Source: Hyphomicrobiales bacterium
GTDB lineage: Bacteria; Pseudomonadota; Alphaproteobacteria; Rhizobiales; Rhizobiaceae
Length of the DNA: 64,000 bases
Direction of reading: 5' to 3'
Assembly (NCBI GenBank): GCA_900470805.1
Contig: UCCA01000018.1
Coordinates: 62,001-126,000 of the forward strand
The first letter of the stretch is position 1, and each line of letters starts with the position of its first letter. Positions 17,766-26,216 of the stretch are shown here, piece by piece. The notes under the pieces were generated by a model that had not been told where the DNA came from, did no database searches, and saw nothing but the letters and a program-made list of their open reading frames with translations. A program made the position numbers and the translations under genes.

Positions 17766-17915
17766 GGAGACCTGAGTCGCTTGGCCAAGCTCTTCATGGA
17801 CGAGACCCGCGCTCCGGTTCTTGATCCCGGCTCACGCGAAGCCAAAACAGGATACTTCTGGGCCTTGTCGTGTAGTGATCGACCTTGGAATGGCAGCGCT
17901 CCGCTATTGGGCCGG
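17766..17915 (+). pseudogene. IS66-family transposase fragment
   Basis: The frame contains KLFMDETRAPVLDPG and KTGYFWALSCSDRPW, matching the DDE-domain block of IS66 TnpC transposases that includes the first catalytic aspartate region. Similarity breaks after NGSAP, and neither upstream nor downstream parts, nor IS ends, are recognisable. It is an isolated relic of about 40 codons. Confidence 0.7.
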
Positions 17916-18023
17916 CGCTGCCGATTTCGTGGGCCTTCTAGCAGCATTCGGATGGAATTACTTCTAATGCGACGTTAATTGAAAAATCCGTTTTTGACCC
18001 CGCAGCTCCTATTGTCTACCTAG

Positions 18024-18041
18024 CCTATAGATTAATAGGGG
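18024..18041 (+). promoter_or_regulatory. small hairpin overlapping the ribosome binding site of the ABC operon
   Basis: CCTAT (18024-18028) and ATAGG (18035-18039) can pair across a 6-nt loop. The right arm overlaps the Shine-Dalgarno AGGGG (18037-18041), 6 nt before the ATG at 18048. Sequestration of the start is possible but the 5-bp stem is weak. Confidence 0.3.
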
Positions 18042-18047
18042 TATGTT

Positions 18048-18851
18048 ATGTTTGGTAAATTTAGGTCGCTCCTCGCAGGAGCCGTCATTGCAGTCGTTGG
18101 AAACCTTGTTGGCGTTGCTGGCGCCCACGCGTCGGAGCTCGATGACATCCTCTCTCGCGGGACACTGCGTGTAGGCATGTTTGCAGGTACGCTTCCGTAT
18201 GGTCAGCTTGAAACCAATGGGACCTGGTCTGGTTATGATCCGGAAGTTGCAAAGCTCATCTCTGATGCCTTGGGTGTGAAGCTTGAGATCGTGCAGGTCG
18301 ATCCGCCGAGCCGTGTCCCAGTACTCGTGACTGGCAAGGTGGACTTGGTTGTCAGTGTTCTCGGCGTGACTACCGAAAGACTGAAGCAGATCGCATTCAG
18401 TCGCCCGTATTCTTCCCTGGACGTCGTCCTCGTCGCAGCAAAGGGCACCAAGCTGACGTCTTATGACGATCTGAAGGCTATCCGCACTGCCGTGGTCCGA
18501 TCTGCAAGCCACGCTCAACTCGTTGAGAAAATTGCCCCAGCAGGTAGCTCAATTTTGAGCTTTGATGATGATTTCGCGCAGGTGCAGGCAGTGGCAAACG
18601 GTCAGGCTGATGCGCTCGCGTCGAGTCCCGACGTCGTCGACAAGCTGTTGAAGGCGCGGCCGGACTTCGATCCAGAGATCAAGCTGACGCTTCATCGTCA
18701 GTTCAATGCGATCGGCGTCAAACGCGGCAATGACGACCTGCTTCGTTATGTGAACTCCGTTCTTGCCTACTACACGCTGAGCCAGCCGGTGCTGCCCGAC
18801 CTTCAGAAGAAGTACTTCGGCAAGCCGTTCGAAAATCTGCCCCAGTTCTAA
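18048..18851 (+). CDS. ABC transporter substrate-binding protein, polar amino acid family 3
   Basis: A 267-residue periplasmic binding protein with a Sec signal peptide (LLAGAVIAVVGNLVGVAGAHA, cleavage near residue 28). The family 3 start LDDILSRGTLRVGMF and the block GTWSGYDPEVAKLISDAL follow. Related proteins bind cystine, glutamine, opines or other amino acid derivatives; the ligand is not evident here. It is the first gene of a six-gene operon, with two permeases, an ATPase and two flavoenzymes, which points to uptake of a compound that is then oxidatively cleaved. Confidence 0.9.
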   Translation: MFGKFRSLLAGAVIAVVGNLVGVAGAHASELDDILSRGTLRVGMFAGTLPYGQLETNGTWSGYDPEVAKLISDALGVKLEIVQVDPPSRVPVLVTGKVDLVVSVLGVTTERLKQIAFSRPYSSLDVVLVAAKGTKLTSYDDLKAIRTAVVRSASHAQLVEKIAPAGSSILSFDDDFAQVQAVANGQADALASSPDVVDKLLKARPDFDPEIKLTLHRQFNAIGVKRGNDDLLRYVNSVLAYYTLSQPVLPDLQKKYFGKPFENLPQF

Positions 18852-18867
18852 GGGGCTGGTCGAGCGA

Positions 18868-19533
18868 ATGTCCTACAACTTCAACTTCGCTCAGCTTTGG
18901 CCTTACGCGCCAATGCTGGTCCAAGGGCTCGTCGGTGCCCTTGGACTCGTAGCAGCCTCGTTCCTTATCAGTTCCTTGGTCGGGATCTTCGGCGCGATTG
19001 CTAGGCTTTACGGTCCAACGCCGTTGAGGTGGATCATAAAAGCCTACGTTGAGGTGATCAGGAACACGCCTCCACTCGTGCAGATCTATCTCGTGTTCTT
19101 CACGCTGCCCAGCTTTGGAATACGCCTTTCACCGATGACGGCTGGCATTGTCGCACTGTCCGTTCATGGCGGCGCCTACATGATCGAGATCATCCGTGCG
19201 GGCGTTGCTGCAGTCCCGCGTGGACAAGTCGAAGCGGGCAGGGCGCTGGGGCTGACCGAGCGTTCAATCCTCCTAGACGTATCGATCCGCCCTGCCTTGA
19301 GAGCAATGTTTCCGGCGCTGGTCAGCGAGTTCATGATGCTGCTTCTCGGATCGTCGCTCTGTAGCCAGATCGCCGTCTACGAGTTGACCGCTGCTGCCGG
19401 CGATATTGATAGCCGGACTTTCAGATCGTTCGAGGTCTACATCGTGCTGGGCGGCGTCTACCTCGCTTTGTCGCTCATTATTTCAATTCTATTCCGCGGC
19501 GTCGAAACCAGACTGTTGCGGTGGGCAAACTGA
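18868..19533 (+). CDS. amino acid ABC transporter permease
   Basis: A 221-residue HisM/GlnP-type permease with about five membrane helices. The EAA loop is [20 protein letters not shown], which docks on the ATPase. [15 protein letters not shown] text ([17 protein letters not shown]) is typical of polar amino acid permeases. It lies 16 bp after the binding protein and overlaps the open frame of the ATPase gene. Confidence 0.92.
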   Translation: MSYNFNFAQLWPYAPMLVQGLVGALGLVAASFLISSLVGIFGAIARLYGPTPLRWIIKAYVEVIRNTPPLVQIYLVFFTLPSFGIRLSPMTAGIVALSVHGGAYMIEIIRAGVAAVPRGQVEAGRALGLTERSILLDVSIRPALRAMFPALVSEFMMLLLGSSLCSQIAVYELTAAAGDIDSRTFRSFEVYIVLGGVYLALSLIISILFRGVETRLLRWAN

Positions 19534-19541
19534 GATCCGCC

Positions 19542-20315
19542 ATGAACATGATCACATCCCGCGCCGCGGCGGCGCCTCAGGCCGCATTGGCCGCCGTCCA
19601 TATGAGCAAGGTCGACAAGCACTTCGGTATCAATCACGTCTTGAAAGGCGTTGATCTTGATATTGCTCAGGGGGAGCGTGTGGTGATCTGTGGTCCGTCA
19701 GGATCCGGGAAGTCGACGCTAATCCGCTGCATCAACGGGCTGGAGACGATCACGTCGGGTGAGGTCGTCGTTTTTGACGAGCAGGTTCGACCGGACAATT
19801 CCACCTTGAGGAAGATCCGGTCCAACGTTGGCATGGTCTTCCAGTCATTCAACCTGTTTCCACATTTGACGGTTCTTGAGAACTGCACCCTTGCTCTTCG
19901 CCGCAACCTCGGCATGACCACCGCTGAAGCTGAAGAGATTGCCCTCGGCTTCCTAAGCAAGGTGCATGTCCAAGACCAGGCTCGCAAGCATCCGGCGCAG
20001 TTGTCGGGCGGGCAACAGCAGCGGGTGGCAATTGCAAGAGCCCTAGCTTCCCGACCCAAGGTGATGTTGTTCGACGAGCCGACTTCCGCTCTTGATCCTG
20101 AGATGATCAAGGAAGTTCTCCAGACGATCATCGAACTCGCCGAAGAGGGCATGACGATGGCGGTCGTCACGCACGAGCTCGGCTTTGCTCGCAGGGTCGC
20201 GGATCGCGTCGTGTTCATGGCGGACGGAGAGATAATCGAGTCTGGCGCACCTGCGGAGCTGTTCGAGACACCGCGCTCGGCCCGCCTGGCGAAATTCCTG
20301 GATCAGGTGCTCTAG
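19542..20315 (+). CDS. amino acid ABC transporter ATP-binding protein
   Basis: A 257-residue ATPase of the GlnQ/HisP group. Walker A is GPSGSGKST, the Q-loop region is [14 protein letters not shown], the signature is [15 protein letters not shown], Walker B is [14 protein letters not shown] and the H-loop is VTHELGFA. The frame is open from 19521, but ATG 19542 (8 nt after the permease stop) is a more natural start. It powers the two permeases on either side. Confidence 0.93.
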   Translation: MNMITSRAAAAPQAALAAVHMSKVDKHFGINHVLKGVDLDIAQGERVVICGPSGSGKSTLIRCINGLETITSGEVVVFDEQVRPDNSTLRKIRSNVGMVFQSFNLFPHLTVLENCTLALRRNLGMTTAEAEEIALGFLSKVHVQDQARKHPAQLSGGQQQRVAIARALASRPKVMLFDEPTSALDPEMIKEVLQTIIELAEEGMTMAVVTHELGFARRVADRVVFMADGEIIESGAPAELFETPRSARLAKFLDQVL

Positions 20316-20318
20316 CGG

Positions 20319-20969
20319 ATGAGAGATTTCCTCATATCCGACATATGGTTCATCCTCGGCATGATCCCCATGACCCTCGGCCTGTCGCTCTTGTCGTTTG
20401 TCGGAGGCCTCGTATTTGGTGTTCCGCTCGCTATCGCCCGATCGGCAAAGACGCGCTGGCTCAGCATCCCCGCAATGATCTTCATCCGGACCACGCAAGG
20501 TATTCCAATCCTAGTGATCCTGATGATCGTCTACTTCGCTCCACCAGTTCTGCTTGGCAGCGATGTTGATGTCTGGACGGCCGCCACGATCGGTCTGTCG
20601 ATAAACGCCGCGGCTTACTCTGCCGAGATCCTACGTGGAGCAATCGCCTCGGTGCCTCGAGGTCAGTTGGAGGCGGCCAACGCCATGGCCCTAAGCCGCT
20701 CGACGATCTTCAGGGATGTCGTACTTCCCCAATCCCTCAAATATGCTGTCGCCCCGCTTATCGGGTTGGGCATCTCGCTTATCAAGGGAACCTCGATCGC
20801 ATCCATCCTAGGCATGACCGAACTGACCAAGGCCGCTTTTCGCGTCAATCAAGCGACGTTCGAACCCGTGCCCGCGTTCGGGCTGGTTTGCGTTTGTTAC
20901 TTTCTCATCTGCTGGCCGCTTTCGCTGTTTGGGCAGCGTTACGAAGCGCGTCTCAACGCTTCAAAATAG
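20319..20969 (+). CDS. amino acid ABC transporter permease
   Basis: A 216-residue second permease with FIRTTQGIPILVILMIVYF and the EAA loop GAIASVPRGQLEAANAMALS. Together with the first permease it forms the heterodimeric channel. The start is 3 nt after the ATPase stop and the next gene follows after 15 bp, which implies one transcript. Confidence 0.92.
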   Translation: MRDFLISDIWFILGMIPMTLGLSLLSFVGGLVFGVPLAIARSAKTRWLSIPAMIFIRTTQGIPILVILMIVYFAPPVLLGSDVDVWTAATIGLSINAAAYSAEILRGAIASVPRGQLEAANAMALSRSTIFRDVVLPQSLKYAVAPLIGLGISLIKGTSIASILGMTELTKAAFRVNQATFEPVPAFGLVCVCYFLICWPLSLFGQRYEARLNASK

Positions 20970-20984
20970 AACTGGAGTTCCCGA

Positions 20985-22187
20985 ATGTCTTTATTTCAGA
21001 TCGGGTCTAACGACCCGTGGCTCGGCAAGGCGCGCGAGCTGGTTGCGGCATATGAAGTGGATGCCGTACAGCGTGACAAGGCCGGTGGCGCACCGACCGA
21101 GCAGGTCGATTTGCTTCGTGCTTCGGGTCTGACAACGATCAACATTCCCGCACAGTACGGCGGGGCAGGCGCGTCCTGGCAGTCGATCTTCCGCATAACG
21201 AGAGAGATCGCCACGGTCGACGGCTCCTTGGCTCACTTGTATGGCTACCAGCATATCCCGCTTCTTGCGGTCTATCGCCTTGCCACAGAAGCGCAACGCG
21301 AACGCTGGCTCAAGGATACGACTAGGCGGAAGTTGCTCTGGGCAAACTCCGGCAATGTAGCGGCAAGGTCGTCCTCGGGAGTTTGGAAACAAGACCACTG
21401 GGTCGTCAACGGACATCGCCCGTTCTCCTCGGGATCACACGTCGCCGACTATCTCATGATTGCCTTTGAAGCCCCCTCCGGAGACCGGATCAGCGCCGTA
21501 ATCCCTACGGATCGTGAAGGCCTGGAGATTGTGGGCGACTGGGATGGTATCGGCCAAACGCAGACGGGGAGCGGAACTGTCCGCTACCGAAACGTGAGAG
21601 TAAATGCCGACGAGGTCATTGCGGGAGCTTCGCCTGAGGGTATTCCGAGCAAGGGCGACGTCCATCCTCTCGAGACGATGACCAGCCAGCTAGCTCACGG
21701 CGTCCTGATGAACATTTTCGTCGGTAGCGCGCTCGGAGCTCTCAAGGTCGCGACCGAGTACACGCGAGACGTCACGAAGCCATTTGTATACTCCGGGGTC
21801 GACAAGGCCATGGACGACCCGTGGGTTCAAAGTACCTACGGGGAACTGGCAATGAAGACTGCTGCCGCTCTCAATCTGGTAGAGCGTGCAGGAGAGGCCT
21901 TCGACCGTGCCTGGGACCAGGGCGAGGATCTGACCTTCGAGGGAAGGGGCGAGGCGGCGATCGAATTTGCTGCGGCGAACGTATTCGCGGGTGAGGTGGC
22001 TCTTGAGGTGACCTCAAAAATCTTCGAGCTGACCGGTGCGCGTTCCGCTACCAAAAAGCATGGCTTCGATCGCTTCTGGCGCAACGTTCGAACCCACACT
22101 CTCCACAACCCGGCTGAGTACAAGAAACGAACCGTCGGAAAATGGCTGCTGACCGGCGAGTATCCCGGTTACGGTCCGTATCGTTGA
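20985..22187 (+). CDS. acyl-CoA dehydrogenase-fold flavin monooxygenase (DszC/SfnB-like)
   Basis: A 400-residue protein of the acyl-CoA dehydrogenase superfamily, with N-terminal helices (LLRASGLTTINIPAQYGGAG), a central beta domain (LLWANSGNVAARSS, WVVNGHRPFSSGS) and a C-terminal helical bundle ending FWRNVRTHTLHNPAEYK. That ending and the HTLHNP motif are typical of DszC, SfnB and related FMNH2-dependent monooxygenases rather than of acyl-CoA dehydrogenases. Such enzymes oxygenate sulfur or nitrogen compounds and need a partner flavin reductase, which is not encoded in this operon. Confidence 0.82.
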   Translation: MSLFQIGSNDPWLGKARELVAAYEVDAVQRDKAGGAPTEQVDLLRASGLTTINIPAQYGGAGASWQSIFRITREIATVDGSLAHLYGYQHIPLLAVYRLATEAQRERWLKDTTRRKLLWANSGNVAARSSSGVWKQDHWVVNGHRPFSSGSHVADYLMIAFEAPSGDRISAVIPTDREGLEIVGDWDGIGQTQTGSGTVRYRNVRVNADEVIAGASPEGIPSKGDVHPLETMTSQLAHGVLMNIFVGSALGALKVATEYTRDVTKPFVYSGVDKAMDDPWVQSTYGELAMKTAAALNLVERAGEAFDRAWDQGEDLTFEGRGEAAIEFAAANVFAGEVALEVTSKIFELTGARSATKKHGFDRFWRNVRTHTLHNPAEYKKRTVGKWLLTGEYPGYGPYR

Positions 22188-22197
22188 GGTGACCGTC

Positions 22198-23496
22198 ATG
22201 ACCGCACGCTCTCAACTGCACCTTAACGTCAACATGCTGAACGCCGGTTTCATCGCTTCAGCCTGGCGACAACCTGAAATCGCGCCCGACGCCTTCGCCG
22301 ACGTGCAGCATTACGTGCGGATCGCACAGGAAGCCGAGCGCGGCACCTTCGACGCCGTGTTTCTCGCCGATACCCTGGTGATCGCCGATAAGGTCGACTA
22401 TCGGCCGATCCTGTCGCTTGAACCGACGGTCGTGATGGCGTTCATCGCCGCAGCCACGACCCATCTCGGACTGATCGCCACTGCGTCGACGACCTACAAT
22501 GAACCGTACAATCTCGCCCGACGGTTCCTTAGCCTCGACCGAGGCAGTGGCGGACGCGTCGGATGGAACATCGTTACGACGACAGGGCGGGCTCCTGCCG
22601 AAAACTATAATCTTGTCGAGGAGCCTGATCCTGCGGAGCGCTATAGGCGTGCGGCAGAATTCACGGAAGTCGTCCGTAAACTATGGAATAGTTGGGAAGA
22701 CGGAGCCATCGTTGGCGACAAAGAGAATGGCATTCTGGCCGATAGTTCAAAGATCCATCGGATTGACCATGTTGGGGAGCACTTCCGGGTTGCCGGCCCG
22801 CTCAGCGTGCCGCGCTCGCCTCAAGGTCACCCGGTGCTCGTACAGGCTGGCGCCTCAGACCATGGTCTCGACTTTGCAGCAAGTGTTGCCGAAGCCGTGT
22901 TTACTGTTGCCGCAGATGCCGCTGCTGCTCGGAGCTACGTCCAGCGTCTAAAGCCTCTCCTGGAAGCAAAGGGGCGGCGCCGAGAGGACGTCGTTGTTCT
23001 GCCTGGCCTCGCCTTCATCCTCGGAGGCACTGAGGAAGAAGCAAGACGCCGAGAGGCGGATTTGCTGGATTCCATTCCCGACGCCTATTTCATTCCCCGG
23101 CTGGCCGGAATCCTGCAGGTTCCGGAGGAATTGCTCGACCCGGACAAGCCTTTGCCAGAAAATCTGCCCGAGCCGGCTTTGGGAGGGAGCAAGTCCTTCT
23201 TTCACGCTACGGTGGGCATGGCGCGTCGCGAAAACCTGACAGTCCGACAGCTAAATAGGCGGCTAGGCGGCGGAGCCGGACATCATTTGTTCGTCGGCAC
23301 GCCCGAACAATTGGCAGATCACATAGCAAGCTGGCACTTCGAGGGCATCGCCGACGGTTTCAACCTCATGCCCGACGTCTTGCCGACGGGGCTGACGCAT
23401 TTCGTCGATGAAGTCGTGCCAATCCTTCGGTCGAAGGGTATTTTCCGGCATCAATACGAAGGCGCCACATTACGCAGTCACTTTGGAGTGGGCTGA
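22198..23496 (+). CDS. NtaA/SnaA/DszA-family LLM flavin-dependent monooxygenase
   Basis: A 432-residue bacterial luciferase-like protein. Diagnostic segments are SAWRQPEIAPDAFADVQHYV, FDAVFLADTL, HLGLIATASTTYNEPYNLAR, LDRGSGGRVGWNIVTT, HPVLVQAGASDHGLDFAA and the C-terminal FNLMPDVLPTGLTHFVDEVVP. Members cleave nitrilotriacetate, sulfones or S-alkylated cysteine derivatives with reduced FMN. GAGGTGA 5 nt upstream favours the ATG at 22198. Pairing with the DszC-like enzyme and an amino-acid-type importer resembles organosulfur salvage operons such as the Bacillus ytm cluster, but the substrate is inferred. Confidence 0.88.
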   Translation: MTARSQLHLNVNMLNAGFIASAWRQPEIAPDAFADVQHYVRIAQEAERGTFDAVFLADTLVIADKVDYRPILSLEPTVVMAFIAAATTHLGLIATASTTYNEPYNLARRFLSLDRGSGGRVGWNIVTTTGRAPAENYNLVEEPDPAERYRRAAEFTEVVRKLWNSWEDGAIVGDKENGILADSSKIHRIDHVGEHFRVAGPLSVPRSPQGHPVLVQAGASDHGLDFAASVAEAVFTVAADAAAARSYVQRLKPLLEAKGRRREDVVVLPGLAFILGGTEEEARRREADLLDSIPDAYFIPRLAGILQVPEELLDPDKPLPENLPEPALGGSKSFFHATVGMARRENLTVRQLNRRLGGGAGHHLFVGTPEQLADHIASWHFEGIADGFNLMPDVLPTGLTHFVDEVVPILRSKGIFRHQYEGATLRSHFGVG

Positions 23497-23524
23497 CGAC
23501 AGGGCGAACACCGGCGCGTTACAT

Positions 23525-23539
23525 CCCTGTCTGACAGGG
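23525..23539. repeat. short hairpin after the ABC/monooxygenase operon
   Basis: CCCTGT-ctg-ACAGGG lies 28 bp after the last stop. It has no strong T-run, so it is at best a weak terminator. The rest of 23497-23736 shows nothing recognisable. Confidence 0.3.
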
Positions 23540-23736
23540 TAGTTGTCGCGGCCTCGATATAGCGGCTATGTGCGTCGTCCGGATCGCCGGGCAGACCCTA
23601 AGCCTTCGGAAGGGTGGCTACGCGGTTCAAAAAGGTGATCACAGCGGTTCTCTGACGATCGCCAGCCCTTAACTGAAGTACGGACTTCTACCTGTGACGG
23701 CGCCCCGACCGCTACGTTAAACCGGGGGCAGGGGCA

Positions 23737-24159
23737 CTATCTTGCCCGCAGGGACTGATCATTTCGAAGACGTTCAGCGACCAGGGCAAGGGCTCCTGTC
23801 TCGATAGCTTCCCCAATGTGTGACGCGAATGAGTGGTTCCACCGTTCAGCTCGAAGCAGCATATGGATCCAGTGGCGCAGCGATCGAAATGAGCATTCGC
23901 TGAGATAGAGGCGGGGTTCGGTTTTCATCTTTTCGAATGCCTGCCCGTCCAAAAGAGGAAAATCCCGGCATACGAACCCACAAGCGTAGGCACCAAGGCA
24001 GAAGCTCTCATACGCCGGCAACCGATAGAGGTCGTCCAGATCCATGCGAGGATATCTGACGTAGGAAGCTATCAAATCCTGCGTCAACTTTGCAAACAAC
24101 TCTGCCTGCTCAGAGATCACAGGCGCTCGCCGGCTAATCGCGTTCATTTCAATGTGCAT
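23737..24159 (-). CDS. hypothetical protein, possibly DUF6508-like
   Basis: A 140-residue soluble protein (LTQDLIASYVRYPRMDLDDL, FRSLRHWIHMLLRAERWNH, ETGALALVAERLRND). The C-terminal block, LLRAER followed by an ESGAL-like segment, resembles the DUF6508 ending, but only loosely. The ATG at 24159 has GGAA about 6 nt upstream; MNAISRR at 24147 is an alternative. There is no operon partner. Confidence 0.6.
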   Translation of the reverse strand: MHIEMNAISRRAPVISEQAELFAKLTQDLIASYVRYPRMDLDDLYRLPAYESFCLGAYACGFVCRDFPLLDGQAFEKMKTEPRLYLSECSFRSLRHWIHMLLRAERWNHSFASHIGEAIETGALALVAERLRNDQSLRAR

Positions 24160-24341
24160 TGCAGTTCCGATTCCGCCAACGTGTTAGTGGCGATCTAGTT
24201 AAAGCAAGTGCGCGACACAAGTGACGATTCCGCGAGGTGCAAAGGAACTTCAACAGCGTAGGGTAGGGGAAGGCGCACGGTCACCGCTTTCGTCCGATAC
24301 TACAACTATGCTATGAACCAGAGAAAGGTAGAGGTCGTCCT

Positions 24342-24665
24342 ATGATCGATTACGTGAGCCTTGTGACGGAGGAGTTCCGCAAGTCGTTTGAGAGCGCATG
24401 CGCAAGGCAGATGTCTAGCCTCTGCGCGTTCAGCGTCGGCGATCATCCCCTTCTGCGAGACACACTGAAATCCATCGATGGACATACGGAAGTCGTCGAC
24501 GAGGTCTCGGCGGCGCTCACCAAGCGGGCCCAGGAGTTGCAGGCGTTTGCGACAGTAAACCGCGACGCCCCCGAATGGCCCGACGTCTGCATCGCGATGG
24601 CCGCCGTCCGGAACGCAGCGGCTGAAGTATGGCGGGTCGACGCCAAGCGGGTGAGAGCACAGTAA
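24342..24665 (+). CDS. hypothetical protein
   Basis: A 107-residue, predominantly helical soluble protein (FRKSFESACARQMSSL, VSAALTKRAQELQAF). No family is recognised. GTAGAGG lies ~8 nt before the ATG, supporting translation. It stands alone 110 bp ahead of the cold-shock gene. Confidence 0.55.
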   Translation: MIDYVSLVTEEFRKSFESACARQMSSLCAFSVGDHPLLRDTLKSIDGHTEVVDEVSAALTKRAQELQAFATVNRDAPEWPDVCIAMAAVRNAAAEVWRVDAKRVRAQ

Positions 24666-24775
24666 GACACCATTGGTCATCATCTCTCTGATTGGGTGAT
24701 CACCCAAGATTTCTGTTGCGAATGTTTTCGTGATATAGCAGCTTCCCTATGCATTCAACTATGGGAGTATTTTGA

Positions 24776-24985
24776 ATGGCTAGCGGAACTGTAAAGTTCT
24801 TCAACGGCGAGAAGGGCTTTGGCTTCATCAAGCCGGACAACGGCGCTGCGGACATCTTTGTCCACATTTCTGCGCTGCAGGCCTCCGGTATCCAAGGGCT
24901 TCGGCCGGATCAGAAGGTGACATTTGACACCGAGCCAGATCGCCGAGGCAAGGGACCAAAGGCGATCAATATCGAGGTCAATTGA
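24776..24985 (+). CDS. CspA-family cold-shock protein
   Basis: A 69-residue single cold-shock domain starting ASGTVKFFNGEKGFGFIKP, with RNP1 (KGFGFI) and RNP2 (DIFVHIS). It binds single-stranded nucleic acids and acts as an RNA chaperone. GGGAG lies about 8 nt before the ATG. Rhizobia carry many paralogues, so cold induction cannot be assumed. Confidence 0.95.
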   Translation: MASGTVKFFNGEKGFGFIKPDNGAADIFVHISALQASGIQGLRPDQKVTFDTEPDRRGKGPKAINIEVN

Positions 24986-25456
24986 TCTTCGGCTAAAAGC
25001 GGCATCGGATGGCCGATGCTGGGCCACCCTTCGATGGGTGGGCGCGGTGGGTGACTGCGGTGTGGCGTTTCGACGAAAATGGTTCGAAGCCATCGGTGTG
25101 TCTTCAACGGCGATTTTCAACGCGGCTTGTCGGGGTGAAGAGATGGTTCTCTCGCGCCGACTTTGTGGTCGCTCGAGCGACTTATCCTGCTGCGCCGGCT
25201 ATCTTCGTCGTATATTCGGAAGAGACGTTCGCGATCGTTTGCGACCGGCCGAGTGTAGTCGTCGAACTCATAATGTTTGTCCATCATTCGGACGTCGCCG
25301 GTCTTGGAAAGCGCTCGTCATCGTCCGCGCCGTCAGATTTGGCGTCGTTTGTACGCGGAGAGTTTGCCTTTCCGTCGGGCGAGGGCGCTGGCGATAGCTG
25401 ATCGTCGGCCTGCAGCTCGTCCGTGTTCGTGTAACTCTTACGATCATCCGTCGAGG
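24986..25456. other. gene-free region with two hairpins
   Basis: About 470 bp with only overlapping unconvincing frames. Two hairpins follow the csp gene: GCATCGG-atgg-CCGATGC (25002-25019) and CCACCC-ttcgat-GGGTGG (25024-25041), neither followed by a T-run. They could protect the 3' end of the csp mRNA. Confidence 0.45.
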
Positions 25457-25687
25457 TCACTCCCTGTTCGCCGTCTGAGGAGCCGGGATATGGTCTTTGG
25501 CGTCGGCCCTGCTTGACTTGGGATCGGCATCAGTCACGCCTTCGCCGGCTTCCCTGCTATTTCCCAAGTTGACGGGCGGCGCGCGGCGGTCGTCGATATT
25601 GGTTTCGGGAAGCTCGTCGTCTTGCGTGTCTTCATTCAGGGACTTGGGCGGAAGCTTCGCAGAGGTTGGGATTGAGTTCGTGGTCAT
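25457..25687 (-). CDS. small acidic, proline-rich hypothetical protein
   Basis: A 76-residue hydrophilic, probably disordered protein (SLNEDTQDDELPETNIDD, DPKSSRADAKDH). No domain is recognised. AAGGAG 8 nt before the ATG at 25687 is a strong ribosome binding site, which is the main reason to accept it. It diverges from the small secreted protein at 25823. Confidence 0.6.
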   Translation of the reverse strand: MTTNSIPTSAKLPPKSLNEDTQDDELPETNIDDRRAPPVNLGNSREAGEGVTDADPKSSRADAKDHIPAPQTANRE

Positions 25688-25822
25688 GGTTGGTTCTCCT
25701 TACTGAAGAAGAACTCGCACGGACCGAGGCAGTTCCCGTGGCGGGTCGTGATCCTGCCATCCTTTCCCGCGATCACCATGCCACGCTCTGGCGTGATTCT
25801 TGATGACATGAGGAGATTTGTT

Positions 25823-26125
25823 ATGCTGAAGACTACCTTGGTCGCCACCTGTGCCTGGCTCGCCGTTTTCCAGTTTGCCTACGCCTCCAGCGACAGCGCG
25901 TGGAATGCACTGTTCGCAAAGGCCAATGGGACCTGCATCGGTCAGTCCCGTATGGTGTCGCCGGAAGCGACCGCTCCAGTGGCATTTGACGATGCGACAG
26001 GCAAGGTTGCGGTCCTCCTCCGCGAGAAGAGCGGCAAGTCGAAGAAGTTGGTCAACGTAATCTGCCTCTACGACAAGAAGTCGGGGAAGGCGTCGATTGC
26101 CGAGTATCAGTGGCTTGGACAGTAG
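25823..26125 (+). CDS. small exported hypothetical protein
   Basis: A 100-residue protein with a Sec signal peptide (MLKTTLVATCAWLAVFQFAYA) and a ~78-residue mature part containing two cysteines (GTCIG, NVICLYD) that could form a disulfide. No family is recognised. AGGAG 8 nt upstream fixes the ATG at 25823 rather than the longer frame from 25748. A good terminator follows. Confidence 0.65.
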   Translation: MLKTTLVATCAWLAVFQFAYASSDSAWNALFAKANGTCIGQSRMVSPEATAPVAFDDATGKVAVLLREKSGKSKKLVNVICLYDKKSGKASIAEYQWLGQ

Positions 26126-26137
26126 GGCAGCAATAGC

Positions 26138-26177
26138 AGGACGTCTTTCTCGAAGACGTCCTCCGCATTTCGTTTTT
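26138..26177 (+). terminator. terminator of the small exported protein gene
   Basis: Perfect 10-bp stem AGGACGTCTT / AAGACGTCCT with a 5-nt loop (26138-26162), followed shortly by the T-rich CGTTTTTA. It faces the converging terminator of the histidine kinase. Confidence 0.75.
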
Positions 26178-26178
26178 A

Positions 26179-26213
26179 CGGGGAAAAAGAGTCCCGGTTC
26201 TACGAAGAACCGG
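26179..26213 (-). terminator. terminator of the six-PAS histidine kinase gene
   Basis: Stem CCGGTTCT / AGAACCGG with a 4-nt loop (26194-26213). Read on the minus strand it is followed by CTCTTTTTCCCC, giving a proper T-run, and lies 4 nt past the kinase stop. Confidence 0.8.
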
Positions 26214-26216
26214 ACC

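Larger units (their letters stand above)
13035..17915. mobile_element. putative integrated/decayed element at the 3' end of tRNA-Ser
   Basis: The segment starts exactly at the CCA end of tRNA-Ser and carries a serine recombinase, an unknown companion gene, poorly coding DNA, a chimeric ORF and fragments of imuA, imuB and an IS66 transposase. The left border is supported by the tRNA junction. The right border is not seen: I found no second copy of the tRNA 3' end, and the imu remnants may already be chromosomal scar. The end given is the last recognisable relic. Confidence 0.45.
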
